A DNA stretch of 64,000 bases from Eubacteriaceae bacterium. Its GTDB lineage: Bacteria > Bacillota > Clostridia > Lachnospirales > Lachnospiraceae. The stretch spans positions 1 to 64,000 of the forward strand of contig CAJTFB010000009.1 of NCBI GenBank assembly GCA_910575665.1, in the 5' to 3' direction. Below are positions 45,155 through 55,200 of the stretch, in pieces. Position numbers and translations under genes: made by a program. Under the pieces are notes generated by a model. It had not been told where the DNA came from. It ran no database searches and saw nothing but the letters and a program-made list of their open reading frames with translations. Numbering within the stretch: the stretch's first letter is position 1; each line of letters begins with the position of its first letter.

Positions 45155-47331
45155 TCCTCGATTCTTTCCACGATCCTGCTTTTTATCCCTGCTCCTGCAA
45201 ACCTGCTGATGACGATATCCGCCTCGTTCCGAAGGGTATTGGCCAGAAGCACATACATCTTTCCGTCACCCATGGTACCCAGATAGTCGGTCTGACGCAG
45301 ATTTTTCATCAACACTTTTCCAATCAAATCATAATCTTCGGACTCTGTCTGAATCTGCAGCAGCGTACATACGGTTAGGTTTTTCTTTTTTGCCTTCTGG
45401 TATGCGGTCACAAGGGCGCTGAATGCCTCCGGCTCCAGGATCTGGGTATCCTCCACATATCTCTGCTCTTCGAGAGCCGCCATATAACGGCTTGCCCGCA
45501 GCATGGCATTCTGGATCAGGTAACTGATGACAACGAGCAGATTCGCCTGTCCCAGCGTCATCCGTTCCCACGGAATCCCCCATACCATAACGATCATATT
45601 CATTTCCTCTTTGTCATAAATGGCGTTTGCCATCAGAGGGTATCGTTCATCCATCTGGCGGTTGATATACACCTTGCGCTCTTTCAGGCTCTCATAAAGC
45701 TCTCCCATCTCTGGATAGCGGATGGAATTCCCCAGCTTGCGCGCCACCTCCGAGCTGGAGGAAAACAGTCTGGCGTAATCCGAATTATACACGGTATAGA
45801 TCGCCACATCCGGACTGCGCAGGATCTTGGATAAGATCTCCACCGCATAAAAGAGAACTTCCTCCGGCGTGTACTGATCCAGGGTAGATGTGATGCTGTA
45901 CAGCTTTCCAATGCTGTCCTTCTGATCGATTACCTGCCGCTCCAGTACATCCTTTACCCGGACGTTGCTGCTGTTAATATCTTTGATATCCCTCAGCTGG
46001 CGTCCCAGACTCTTCTGGACCTCCGCCCCCTCGGTTCGGATCGCCCGTATCTGATCCCGCATATAGCCCACCACCAGGCCAAGTATAAATAACTGCGCCA
46101 TCCAGACATAGGTGGTATAATCCAGCATCACTTCAAATCCGCTGCGGGTATACATCTGGCGGAACAGATATCCGCATACTGCCAGCACAGCGGAAAAAAT
46201 TGCCTGATGCTGCCCATAGACCACAGCAAAAAGCAATACATACAGCAGATAAAAATCCAGTCTCGAAAAATACCGGCTGTCAACTGTCCTGTTATTTAGC
46301 ATAAAAAACGGAATAAAGCATGCCATATTTTCTATAAAAGGAACACATGCCTTAATAAACCACCCAAATCTGCGAAAAATGCGCCCGCCAAAGCTCTTCT
46401 TTTCTTCCTCTTCTCCTATAAATGCCTCTTTATGTTTCATGATATAGGAAGCCACTCTCTGAATCCCGTCTTCCGGTGAATGACAGACAGCGGCTCCAAA
46501 CTCATTGATAAACCGCTGATTGGAAAGTACTTTCCGGTATTCATTCAGCTCATTGGCTTCTACAAGCTCCGTATTGCTTCCTATCGTTCGGCACAGGATC
46601 TCTCCGATCTGCAGCTCTGTCACCGGAACAGAAGATGAGATGTGATACAAAGAATATCCCGTCTTCTTGAAGTTTATAAACTGATAAATAAACTCTACGG
46701 CATCCGACTCATACAAGAGGGCATGGGTAACGTTCGGATCCGCCAAAAGATATCCCTGCTCCAATGCCTTCACACACATAGATCCACAGAGCCCATCCAG
46801 CTGGCGCCGGTCTTTTGGAATACCGTACAAATGATCCAGTCTCAGCACCACAATGTCCAGTTCCTGAATTTCCCTGAAATTATTACAGAGATACTCCGCC
46901 TGTACCAGTGCCATTCCCCGGAATCCTTCTCCACAGGCAGCTACATCCTCTGGTATATCTTCCTCAAAATTTCCCTGATACACCTCTTCCGATGAGAGGT
47001 AGACAAACCGTCCCTGTCTCACGCTGGAATAGGCGGTCAGCAGGTTCATAAGGGCAGAAATATATTGTACAGAATCCCGCTCTCTCTCCTTCCAGGAAAA
47101 ATTGGAATCATATGCTCCCAGAAATAGCGTGACGTCTGGGCTGACACTTTGAAATATCTCATTCAGACTACTATTATCATAAGAAAAATCATAGCGTTCA
47201 AATACCTTTGCATAGGAACTTGTGCCGAATTGCTCTCCCGTCAGCAGATACACCCTATGTCCTTCTTTTCTCAGTTTGATGATCATCTGATCCATCAAAC
47301 TTCCCGTGCCTCCAATAAGTAAAATATTCAT
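45151..47331 (-). CDS. pelD: epimerase-like domain fused to PelD-like GAF/degenerate-GGDEF receptor
   Basis: A 726-residue fusion. Residues 1-300: an SDR/epimerase-like Rossmann domain (ILLIGGTGSLMDQMI, YLSSEEVYQGN); the usual YxxxK is replaced (GMALVQAEYL), so it is probably inactive. About 320-430: four membrane segments. About 460-620: a GAF-type domain (ALEQ-type helices, VAIYTVYNSDYARLF). About 640-726: a degenerate GGDEF domain where LRQTDYLGTMGDGKMYVLL aligns with 'LRESDLVARYGGDEFVVLL': the active site is lost but the RxxD I-site (RQTD, about 679-682) remains. PelD uses exactly this kind of site to bind cyclic di-GMP and switch on Pel synthesis. The start at 47329-47331 has GGAGGCAGAA. 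It overlaps the PelE-like gene by 4 bp. Confidence 0.85.
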   Translation of the reverse strand: MNILLIGGTGSLMDQMIIKLRKEGHRVYLLTGEQFGTSSYAKVFERYDFSYDNSSLNEIFQSVSPDVTLFLGAYDSNFSWKERERDSVQYISALMNLLTAYSSVRQGRFVYLSSEEVYQGNFEEDIPEDVAACGEGFRGMALVQAEYLCNNFREIQELDIVVLRLDHLYGIPKDRRQLDGLCGSMCVKALEQGYLLADPNVTHALLYESDAVEFIYQFINFKKTGYSLYHISSSVPVTELQIGEILCRTIGSNTELVEANELNEYRKVLSNQRFINEFGAAVCHSPEDGIQRVASYIMKHKEAFIGEEEEKKSFGGRIFRRFGWFIKACVPFIENMACFIPFFMLNNRTVDSRYFSRLDFYLLYVLLFAVVYGQHQAIFSAVLAVCGYLFRQMYTRSGFEVMLDYTTYVWMAQLFILGLVVGYMRDQIRAIRTEGAEVQKSLGRQLRDIKDINSSNVRVKDVLERQVIDQKDSIGKLYSITSTLDQYTPEEVLFYAVEILSKILRSPDVAIYTVYNSDYARLFSSSSEVARKLGNSIRYPEMGELYESLKERKVYINRQMDERYPLMANAIYDKEEMNMIVMVWGIPWERMTLGQANLLVVISYLIQNAMLRASRYMAALEEQRYVEDTQILEPEAFSALVTAYQKAKKKNLTVCTLLQIQTESEDYDLIGKVLMKNLRQTDYLGTMGDGKMYVLLANTLRNEADIVISRFAGAGIKSRIVERIEE

Positions 47332-47364
47332 TTCTGCCTCCACGCCGTTTCATCCAGATCCGCC

Positions 47365-47649
47365 TCATTTATGCGCTTTGATTCCCTGCCGTTTCAGCTG
47401 CTGACAGAATTCCTGGACGTCCTTCCCCACCTCTTCCTGGGAAATCCCGTATTCCGCCGCCAGATCCGCCGAAATCTCCTCCAGATCCAGTCCCTTCTCC
47501 ATCATAGTCCAGATCGCAGCTCCCATCTCATTCAGAGGCAGCGGTTTTCTGTAGGGATACCCCGGCTGGCTCATATCAAGAAGCCAGTAAATCCCGGCAG
47601 CGTACCGCAGCTGATACAAAGTTCTGCCAGACTTCGATTCTAACGGCAT
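47365..47649 (-). CDS. stand-alone PqqD-like protein, first gene of the Pel-type operon
   Basis: A 94-residue protein with the PqqD core: a short N-terminal beta part (LYQLRYAAGIYWLLD), LPLNEMGAAIWTMMEKGLDL and VGKDVQEFCQQLKRQG. PqqD domains bind leader peptides of ribosomally made peptides. It precedes the PelD-like gene by 33 bp and follows the operon promoter directly. The ATG 47647-47649 has AAAGGAGAATCAAAATC. A PqqD at the head of an exopolysaccharide operon is unusual; it suggests that a peptide or small protein is recognised by this system. Confidence 0.88.
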   Translation of the reverse strand: MPLESKSGRTLYQLRYAAGIYWLLDMSQPGYPYRKPLPLNEMGAAIWTMMEKGLDLEEISADLAAEYGISQEEVGKDVQEFCQQLKRQGIKAHK

Positions 47650-47694
47650 GATTTTGATTCTCCTTTATCCTATACATCCTCTTTATATCTTTAT

Positions 47695-47727
47695 ATTATA
47701 CTACATAAGCAAAGGGTTGTAAACCCT
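47695..47727 (-). promoter_or_regulatory. promoter of the Pel-type operon with a palindrome on the -35
   Basis: TTTACA (47718-47723), 17 bp, TATAAT (47695-47700) on the minus strand. AGGGTT (47713-47718) and AACCCT (47722-47727) form a perfect 6-bp palindrome covering the -35, a possible repressor site. Confidence 0.75.
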
Positions 47728-47942
47728 AGCAGGTGAGGGGGGAGGGAGGCCCTTTGGTTCAAGCGCCTTGTCCTTTGTGTTTGCTGAGCCAAGCGTCCAC
47801 CCGCACATCCGAACCATATCCAGATTCACCATGAATCAGTAAGACGGGATATATTCTTGTTACATTGTATTTAAAATTCGTTTTTTGTTTTTTGAAATAA
47901 GTCTCAAATTTCTTATGCCCACTCATAATATTTTTCTTGTTG

Positions 47943-48006
47943 TTAACTTCTTTGGGTTATCTCAAAAATATGTTTTTCATGATCATATCGCTCAATACAT
48001 TCTTTT
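47943..48006 (-). pseudogene. 3'-end relic of an immunity-like gene
   Basis: On the minus strand this reads KECIERYDHEKHIFEITQRS then TAA, nearly the same as the C-terminus KECIEQYNHEKHIFEITQRS of the partial gene at 63559-64000. Similarity continues past the stop to about 47926. Only about 20 codons remain. It lies between the PqqD operon promoter and the end of the Rhs operon. Confidence 0.85.
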
Positions 48007-48014
48007 AAACTAGT

Positions 48015-49139
48015 TTATGGAGATTCTTCAGATTCTGCAAAATCAACAAAAGCACTCGTCATTTGCATTGAATCTGTTATGCTGTCATAATTCATATAGG
48101 CATATGCTTTTCCGATAAAGTCTATTCGATTAGGCATATATATGAGATACATCAATCTCATAACACTTTCCATATTTGATCTCTTAATAACCTGAACTCC
48201 TTCTTCATCATCTAAAGGCGATATATAAAGTGTTTTATTAACATTTTTTGCTATTTTTTTATTTTCAAACATTTGACTAGAGAAAGAATTTTCATGAAAA
48301 GAATTATTTTGTTTTCTATCTATTTCTAAATCTTTTGCTTTATATCCTATATCCAATAAGGAAATACTCTTTTTATACTTAACAGCAGAAGCTTCAATGA
48401 CCACTTTATAATTATCTTGTAATCGTCCAGTAAAAAATGAACGTCGAGTAATGGTATCTTCCTCCTCATTTATTTCTTCACTTTTGAATATAGAATTTAG
48501 TAAATCATTATGAATTCTTAAAATTTCACAAACCATTCCAGTATTTCTTAAATTCATATAATTAGTAATGATTATATCATCTAATCCATCATTAGTAACA
48601 TCTGATATATATATTTTGGGGAGCCAATCTCCATAATCCTCTACTATTGTCTTTGAGATATATTTTTTTCTATTTAAATAATCTAAAACAACAACATAAA
48701 TATCATTCAGATCGCCTTCAACTTCAACAGACACGAGAAGTGCTAAACAATTTCCTAAAACTTGTTTTTCTTTTGCTTCCGTCATTTTTATTTTATCTCG
48801 AAAATCAACAGAAAAATTATATTGAACATGAATAAGTGAAGTTTGTGACGAAGTAATATTTCCAATATCATATCCAATTATTTTAGCATTTTTAAATCCG
48901 CAAAATGATAAATCAACCACAGATAACTCCTCTTTATCATTTAAGGTCTCTAAATATGGAAGAACTACTTTTTTGTTTACCTCTTTATCATCTGGGTCAG
49001 GAATTACAATATTCTCAGTTCCAGTTTCATCAACTAGAATTTGAAAATTTACATTTTCCAAAGAATCTTCGCTATGTTTTGCGCATCCCACAAGTCCCCA
49101 AAAAGTAATGATAAAAAGATATATTATTACTTTTTTCAT
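48015..49139 (-). CDS. lipoprotein, candidate immunity protein for the Rhs toxin
   Basis: A 374-residue lipoprotein: signal MKKVIIYLFIITFWGLVGC with the lipobox LVGC at Cys19. The body has an integrin/FG-GAP-like stretch (YISDVTNDGLDDIIITNYMN) and no recognised enzyme motif. The start at 49137-49139 has AAGGAGTAGGATTAAT; the 17-residue longer frame has no site. It is the last gene of the Rhs operon, 132 bp behind the Rhs stop, and is as AT-rich as the toxin end of the Rhs gene and unlike the Rhs core. A surface lipoprotein next to a toxin that should act on the wall or a surface polysaccharide fits an immunity role; this is inferred from position. Confidence 0.8.
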   Translation of the reverse strand: MKKVIIYLFIITFWGLVGCAKHSEDSLENVNFQILVDETGTENIVIPDPDDKEVNKKVVLPYLETLNDKEELSVVDLSFCGFKNAKIIGYDIGNITSSQTSLIHVQYNFSVDFRDKIKMTEAKEKQVLGNCLALLVSVEVEGDLNDIYVVVLDYLNRKKYISKTIVEDYGDWLPKIYISDVTNDGLDDIIITNYMNLRNTGMVCEILRIHNDLLNSIFKSEEINEEEDTITRRSFFTGRLQDNYKVVIEASAVKYKKSISLLDIGYKAKDLEIDRKQNNSFHENSFSSQMFENKKIAKNVNKTLYISPLDDEEGVQVIKRSNMESVMRLMYLIYMPNRIDFIGKAYAYMNYDSITDSMQMTSAFVDFAESEESP

Positions 49140-49271
49140 ATTAATCCTACTCCTTTTTATTAACCTTGCCATTTTCTTACCAAAAAACACTCAATAAAAC
49201 CATCCTAAAATGTCACATTTAGAATCATCATTTGTAACGAAATTCGTTTTTTGATTTGAAACCGATTCAAG

Positions 49272-52200
49272 TTATTTACATTGTTTTAACAACTCCTTTT
49301 TATTGAACTTCTTCATCCATTTTCTCCCCATATTCTTAATTTCACTGTTGCTTTTAGTATAACTCCCTTCTGTTACCTTTTTGGAATTTTTAAATATTAT
49401 ATATTTTATTTTCTTTTTATCCATTCCGCCTCCTATTATCTTTCCCGTACTTGAGTAATTGATAGGCAATCCTAAATTATTAACCAGTTTTATTGACCCT
49501 TCGCCAAACTTGCCATTTGGTCCAATATCTGCTACAATAGCATAAGAACCTTTATCTTTATATTGAACATAACAAATATCGCCCAACTCTACATCTCCAG
49601 AATTAAATAAATCTGATTTCACGATATATGGTATTTTTTCTGAATTAACATATCGTTTTACATCCTTTATATTGTACTTAGGGTTTTCTAAAGCGGTTGT
49701 AGAAATGTAATATCCTTTATATTTTCCTTCTTTTTGTGTAACTGGGTTTCCGTTTTCCGTAACAATCCCCCACCAATTTCCCTCATATCCTGCATTAGCC
49801 AGATAATCTAGTGGCTTATATTTTTTATTATCAGGTGCATAAGCTCTTGGTGAACCATCTGCATCTATTTTCAAATTAGACTTTACTAATATAGCCGTCT
49901 TCTTTCCTTGTTTGTACCTGTTAACAGAAATAGTAGTATTTGACTTATACCCGCTCGGATCCCACGCATTCACCCCATCATTCTCACAGTAAGTATACAA
50001 ATGCAAACTCAGCGGTTCATCCTCCTTCCCGGTATAGGTATCCCTCGTCAGAAATCTCCCCACTTTGGGTTGGTAGTACCTTGCCCTTAAATAAATCTCT
50101 TCCGTCTCCCTATCATAATACTCCCCACAGTATCGGAATGGGTTATCATCTTTGCTGTCTGAATTCAGTTCATTCCCAAAGGAATCATACTCATAGGTCT
50201 TGGTAACTGCTCCACTCTCATCCGTAAGCTGTACCACATTCCCATGCGGATCAGTCACATAATACTGCTTCTCCGTGTTGTCTCCTTTGTCAGCATAAAT
50301 AAGGTCGTTTCCTCTGATAAAGCGTTTCTGCACCTTACCGCTGTCTGACAGTTCCATCACCAGCTGATCCCCGTCCCAGACAAAGACCGTCTTCTCCCCA
50401 TTCACAGTCTTACTGGTACGCAGTCCCTCGGCATCATAAGTAAAGCTTACTTTATAGTTCTTTGTAAGCGTCTGTGTCAACTGGTTCAGTGCATTGTAAT
50501 GGTTGACTACATTTTCGTTTAACCGGTTTTCTCCCAGTGTCACGTCGATATCGACATATGTACTGTCTTTCTTGTCGCTTGGGATTCCATAGCGGTTAAC
50601 CGTGGCAAGCTGGTTTCCATTCTTATCATATTTATAAATAACAACGGAATCCTCCTCCGTGTCGGTATTTAAGGTATCAGTACAGAGCAGTTCATCGTTT
50701 TTGTTGTATTTATAGGCAGTTACCTTATTTCCAACTGCCATTTCCTTTCGGTTGTTGTTGCTGTCGTAGGTGTAGGAAATGTCCCCACTGCCTGTTTTGG
50801 TTTCTTTCTTAATACGTCCTAACAGGTCATAGGTATATGCTGCAGTCTTTTGGGACTTCTTGCCATCTTTGTCAGTCACATCAGAAATTTCTTTCGACTT
50901 CTGCCCATTGGCAAGATATTCCGACGAATACTGGGATATTACCCCGGCGCTGCCTGTCTGGTTCTTCATTACTGTCAGGCGGTTCTGGTAATCATAGGTA
51001 TACGTGGTATTCTGGTTGTTGCCAGACACAGTCCTCTCTGCCAGATTTCCATCCGTATCATAGGAGTATCCCACCACCTGACTACCATTTTCATCAGTAA
51101 CAGCAGTCAGCTTGGACTCTCCGTCATAGTTATAATGCAGGGAAAGTTTAGTGTCATCTCCTACTTTTACCGCAAAGGCAGACTTTTTCCCGACACTGTC
51201 ATAGGTGTAATTCTTGACCACATCCTTGTTCCTAGTCAGTTTTGTCGTTTCTCTTGTGACCTGACCGGATGCATCCTCATAAACAAATGCCGTATCATCC
51301 AATGTCGCTACATCCCCATACGCATTATAAGTATAGTTATGTCTCGTCTCTTTTCCGGTCTTTTTTTCCTTTGCCACCATTTCTGTCAGACGGTTCTGGT
51401 AATCATAGGTGCTTTTCTGTGTATTTCCGTTCTTGTCCACTGTTTGGGTCAGGTTGCTGTTGACATCATAAGTATAGGTTTCCCTCCTGCCCTCCGGGTC
51501 AGTAAAAGCAACTAGTTGGTTTTTCCCATCGTATTCATACTTGGTTTCACGGATGTCATCGGTTTTCTTTTTTCCGCTGATGGTAAGCTGATACGTCTTT
51601 CCTGCATAGGTAAAAGTGTCTTCTGCTTTTGTTTCTTCTGCCACTTCTGTTACAGTAAGCAGCAGCGGTTCCGTCATTCCCGTAAACTGGCGCACCTTGT
51701 TCCCCTGAATGTCATAGACATACTGAACATACTGCGCTTTATCCCCCTCCAGATGGCTTTTTACCATAACAAGATTTCCCCGTTTATCATAAGTATACTC
51801 TGTTTTTGCCGTCCTGTCACCATCCATCTGTTCGTTCTTTTCCGTCACATTTCCCGTATTATCGTACTCTGTCGTGGTTTTCTGATACGTTATGCTGCCA
51901 TCTTTCTTTTCCTGCGGAATCTCGGACTGGATCATCTGACCAAGGATGTTATACTCATACTTAGTTGCTACATTTTCCTTGCTTCCCCTTGGGCTGTATT
52001 CTCCTGTTACCTGTCCCTGCTCGTTATAGTCGGTCTTGACGGTCTGGGACTGCCAGTCCATCTCGCCCTCTTTGCGGCTCTTTGTCTCGGTCTGGCTGAC
52101 GTTACCATTGTCGTCATAAGTGAAAAGAGTCTGCGTCTCATAGGCAGGAAGCCACTTCCCGTCCTGTTGTTTTCTGGTTACCATGTTTTCTTTGGTGGTT

Positions 52201-55200
52201 CTACCAAAATCATCCGTTTCATAGGTGGTGACTGTCTCTACCCTGTTCTTACCACGGATGGCAGTGCTTGTCTGGGATAAGGTGTTCCCTCCCACATCGG
52301 TTACAGTTTTTGTGATGGTTTCACTTAGTACTGCTTCGTTGAACTGGTCATAGTACCCCTCTGCATCCGCCTCCGGCTGGTATTTCGCCGGATTTAAGGC
52401 TTTGCTGTAACTGGTGGAAATCGTCTGTGCATCGTCTTCCTCCCCAACTACTTCCGTCTCACTCTTACTAAAGCTCCATGAGCTGCAGTGGGCAGCGTCT
52501 AATTCCCCGTTGCTGAACTCGGCACTGCCGATTTCATTGCCGAGATTGTCATAGAAGTGTTTGCTGCCGGAGAGGATGTCTTTCCCTTTTCCGGTGATGT
52601 AATAATTCGGTACGGTTTCCCCGTTTTCATTGATAATGAATCTCTTTTCATCCGGCTCAAAAGGATATGTACGTTCTTCAATCAGACGGGCGGTTTCTTC
52701 TTTTTCTTCATCGGAATCACTTTCTTCATCATCGCCGGAAGCGCTGCCATCATCTTCCCCGCTTCCATAATCATAGATACTCTCCGTCCATGTGCCGGCG
52801 GCTTCATCTTTGCTGATTACCGTGTTGCCAAAGGCGTCCTGTATGTCGATGGAGACACGGCCGTAATCGTCTACCGTCATGGTTTTCAGTCCATCCACAG
52901 ACTGGTATTCTTTCTCTTTGGATTCATACTCCGTGCCTACGGCATTGACAGTTTCTGTTTCCTCCCCGGTTTCCGGGTCATAGCTGGTTTTTGTTACCAG
53001 ACCGTTTTCATCGGTGTAGCTCAGTTCATTACCAAAAGTATCGCAGCTTACTTCTTCCTCCGTATAAGTACGGTTATCTGCCGGACGTTTTGCCGAAGTG
53101 ATGGTTACGGTTTTCTTGGTCTGCTGTCCGAGTCTGTTGTAGGTGTAATCATTCTGGATCACTTCTTTTTCCCCATCCGTGCTGTAGGAAGGGTAGACTT
53201 TCCCCTGGGTTTCATTTCCCTGCCCGTCATACCGGAAATCCGTTTTGGAAATGGTCTTGTATGCCCCGCCATTTACGCTTTTCTGCTCGGAAATGCTGGC
53301 ATAGTCAATGCCATTCGCTGCCACCGCGCTTACCATCTTATGCCTAGTGGCTGCTGACATATAGGATTCTTCCGTCACAAGAAGGCATACCATGGCAGCA
53401 TCCCCAGCTGGATATCCGTTTCCTGTTCCCTGATAAGTATAAGTCGTCGTATACAGATGTTCTTTTCCTCTGTTTTTTGCCAGATAAGCTTTGTTTTCTT
53501 TTTCCGTAAGTACGTTGCGGTAGTTGTCATAGGTGTAGCCCTGTTTTGTGGTCGCCGCTTTGTCCCCCGCCTTCCCAAAAGACTTGTCGGTTTCCAGCAC
53601 CACAAGAGAACCCTTTTCATTTTTATCATAGCGGTAAAGGGTTTCTTCTTTTTCTTTCCCATAGTTAATCTCATCGGTAAGAAGTTTATTCTCGTTATAT
53701 ATGTACAGCGTGACGTTCTTTTTCGTATCCTTTTTTAACCGCAGTGTTTCCGGGTTGATTTTGGATTTTTTATAGGTATAGTCGTAGTATTTTCCGTTTG
53801 TTTTGTATTTGTTCGGATTAAAGGTGCTGACTACGGTTACTGTCCGGAGGCCACTGTTACCGTACTGCCATGCTTCATAGATGGTTCCTGCGCTGCCGTC
53901 TTTTTTGTCTTCCCGTTCACGGAAGTCGTCATAACTGCGCAGGCCGCCGCTTCCTTTTTTCTGGAAGTAATCATACTTTATTCCATTTGATTTCTTTCCT
54001 GTTTTGATATCTTTTTCATATTCCCTGGTGACATAGAACCGTTCTGTCACCACATCCCTTTTCTGCCCGGTTCCTGCTTCTTTGGAGCCACGCAGGGAAC
54101 CGGCGCGGTACTCATAGTGGGTTTCGCTGCCGTCGGCGGTGATTTTGTTCAGGAGATAGCTCTGGTTGGTGGAGACACGCTGGGAGGCTACCCCTGCGCC
54201 GGAGGTATTCACCAGCCGCTCCACGGTTTTGTAAGCATACTTTTCTTTGCTGCCGTCGACCGTTGCACTGGTAAGAACCACTCCATGCAGCCGGTCGCCA
54301 TAATGGGGTGTATAAGATTTTTCTTCGGTTTCATACGTGATTGTTTTTTTCGATACACCTCCTTCCATACTCTGACCCTGAACGGTTACCGATGAAAGAG
54401 TCTTTTCCCCGTCGTCTTCTTTATAATGGAATACAATTTCCCGTCCGACGGAATCGGTGATTTTACTGAAGTATATTTCATCCGTGTATGTATAGGTAAT
54501 CTTGTTGCCATGGGCATCTTTCTGCAGTACAATGACTCCGTTTTCGTTAAAATAGGTGCGGAGGCCGGTTTTGTCACGGAGAAGATATTTGCAGGCAATA
54601 CCGTCTACGGTCTTATCCCAGTCTTCCAGTTTGATATCCTCATAGCCATAGCCTTCCAGTCCCTTGATGGAATAACTTTTACTGGCATTGTCTGTCTCTG
54701 TCTCGATATTCATCACTCCGGCACTGCCGTAGTGCAGATATCTGGGTTCTTTCCCCCAGCCTTCTTTCTCTGTCAGTGTGACCGTCTCAATCCATGGGAA
54801 GTCGTAGCGCCAGCCGCTTGCCAGCCCGTATACGTTATGCCTTTCGTTGCTGACAATCTTTGTCCTCTGGGTTTTTTCTTCATAGTCCGGTTCCCCGTCA
54901 AAGGACACTCCTCTTCTCCCCTCACCCTTTTCATATGTGGCTAACAGGTTTTTCAGGGCTTTTTTGTGGTTTTTCCAAACGGCCGCATTTACTATGATAC
55001 GCCTCTGCGAACCATCTGCCGCTGTGTAATTGACCCAGATGGTGTCTACCTCCAGTTTCTGGGTATATTCCACGGTGGCATGGCCTAAGTTGGCTTCATT
55101 GCTGTCATAGTATCGGTTGAGTTCAAAATCCATGCCGCCTGTCCCATCCAGTGACAGGTCATTGCGGGAAAGCATCAGGTGGCCGGTGGCAGTGTCTACA

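Noticed and set aside
50850-53357. Several long hydrophobic plus-strand open frames opposite the Rhs gene
   Set aside because: They arise from the reverse complement of YD-repeat codons; no start signals.
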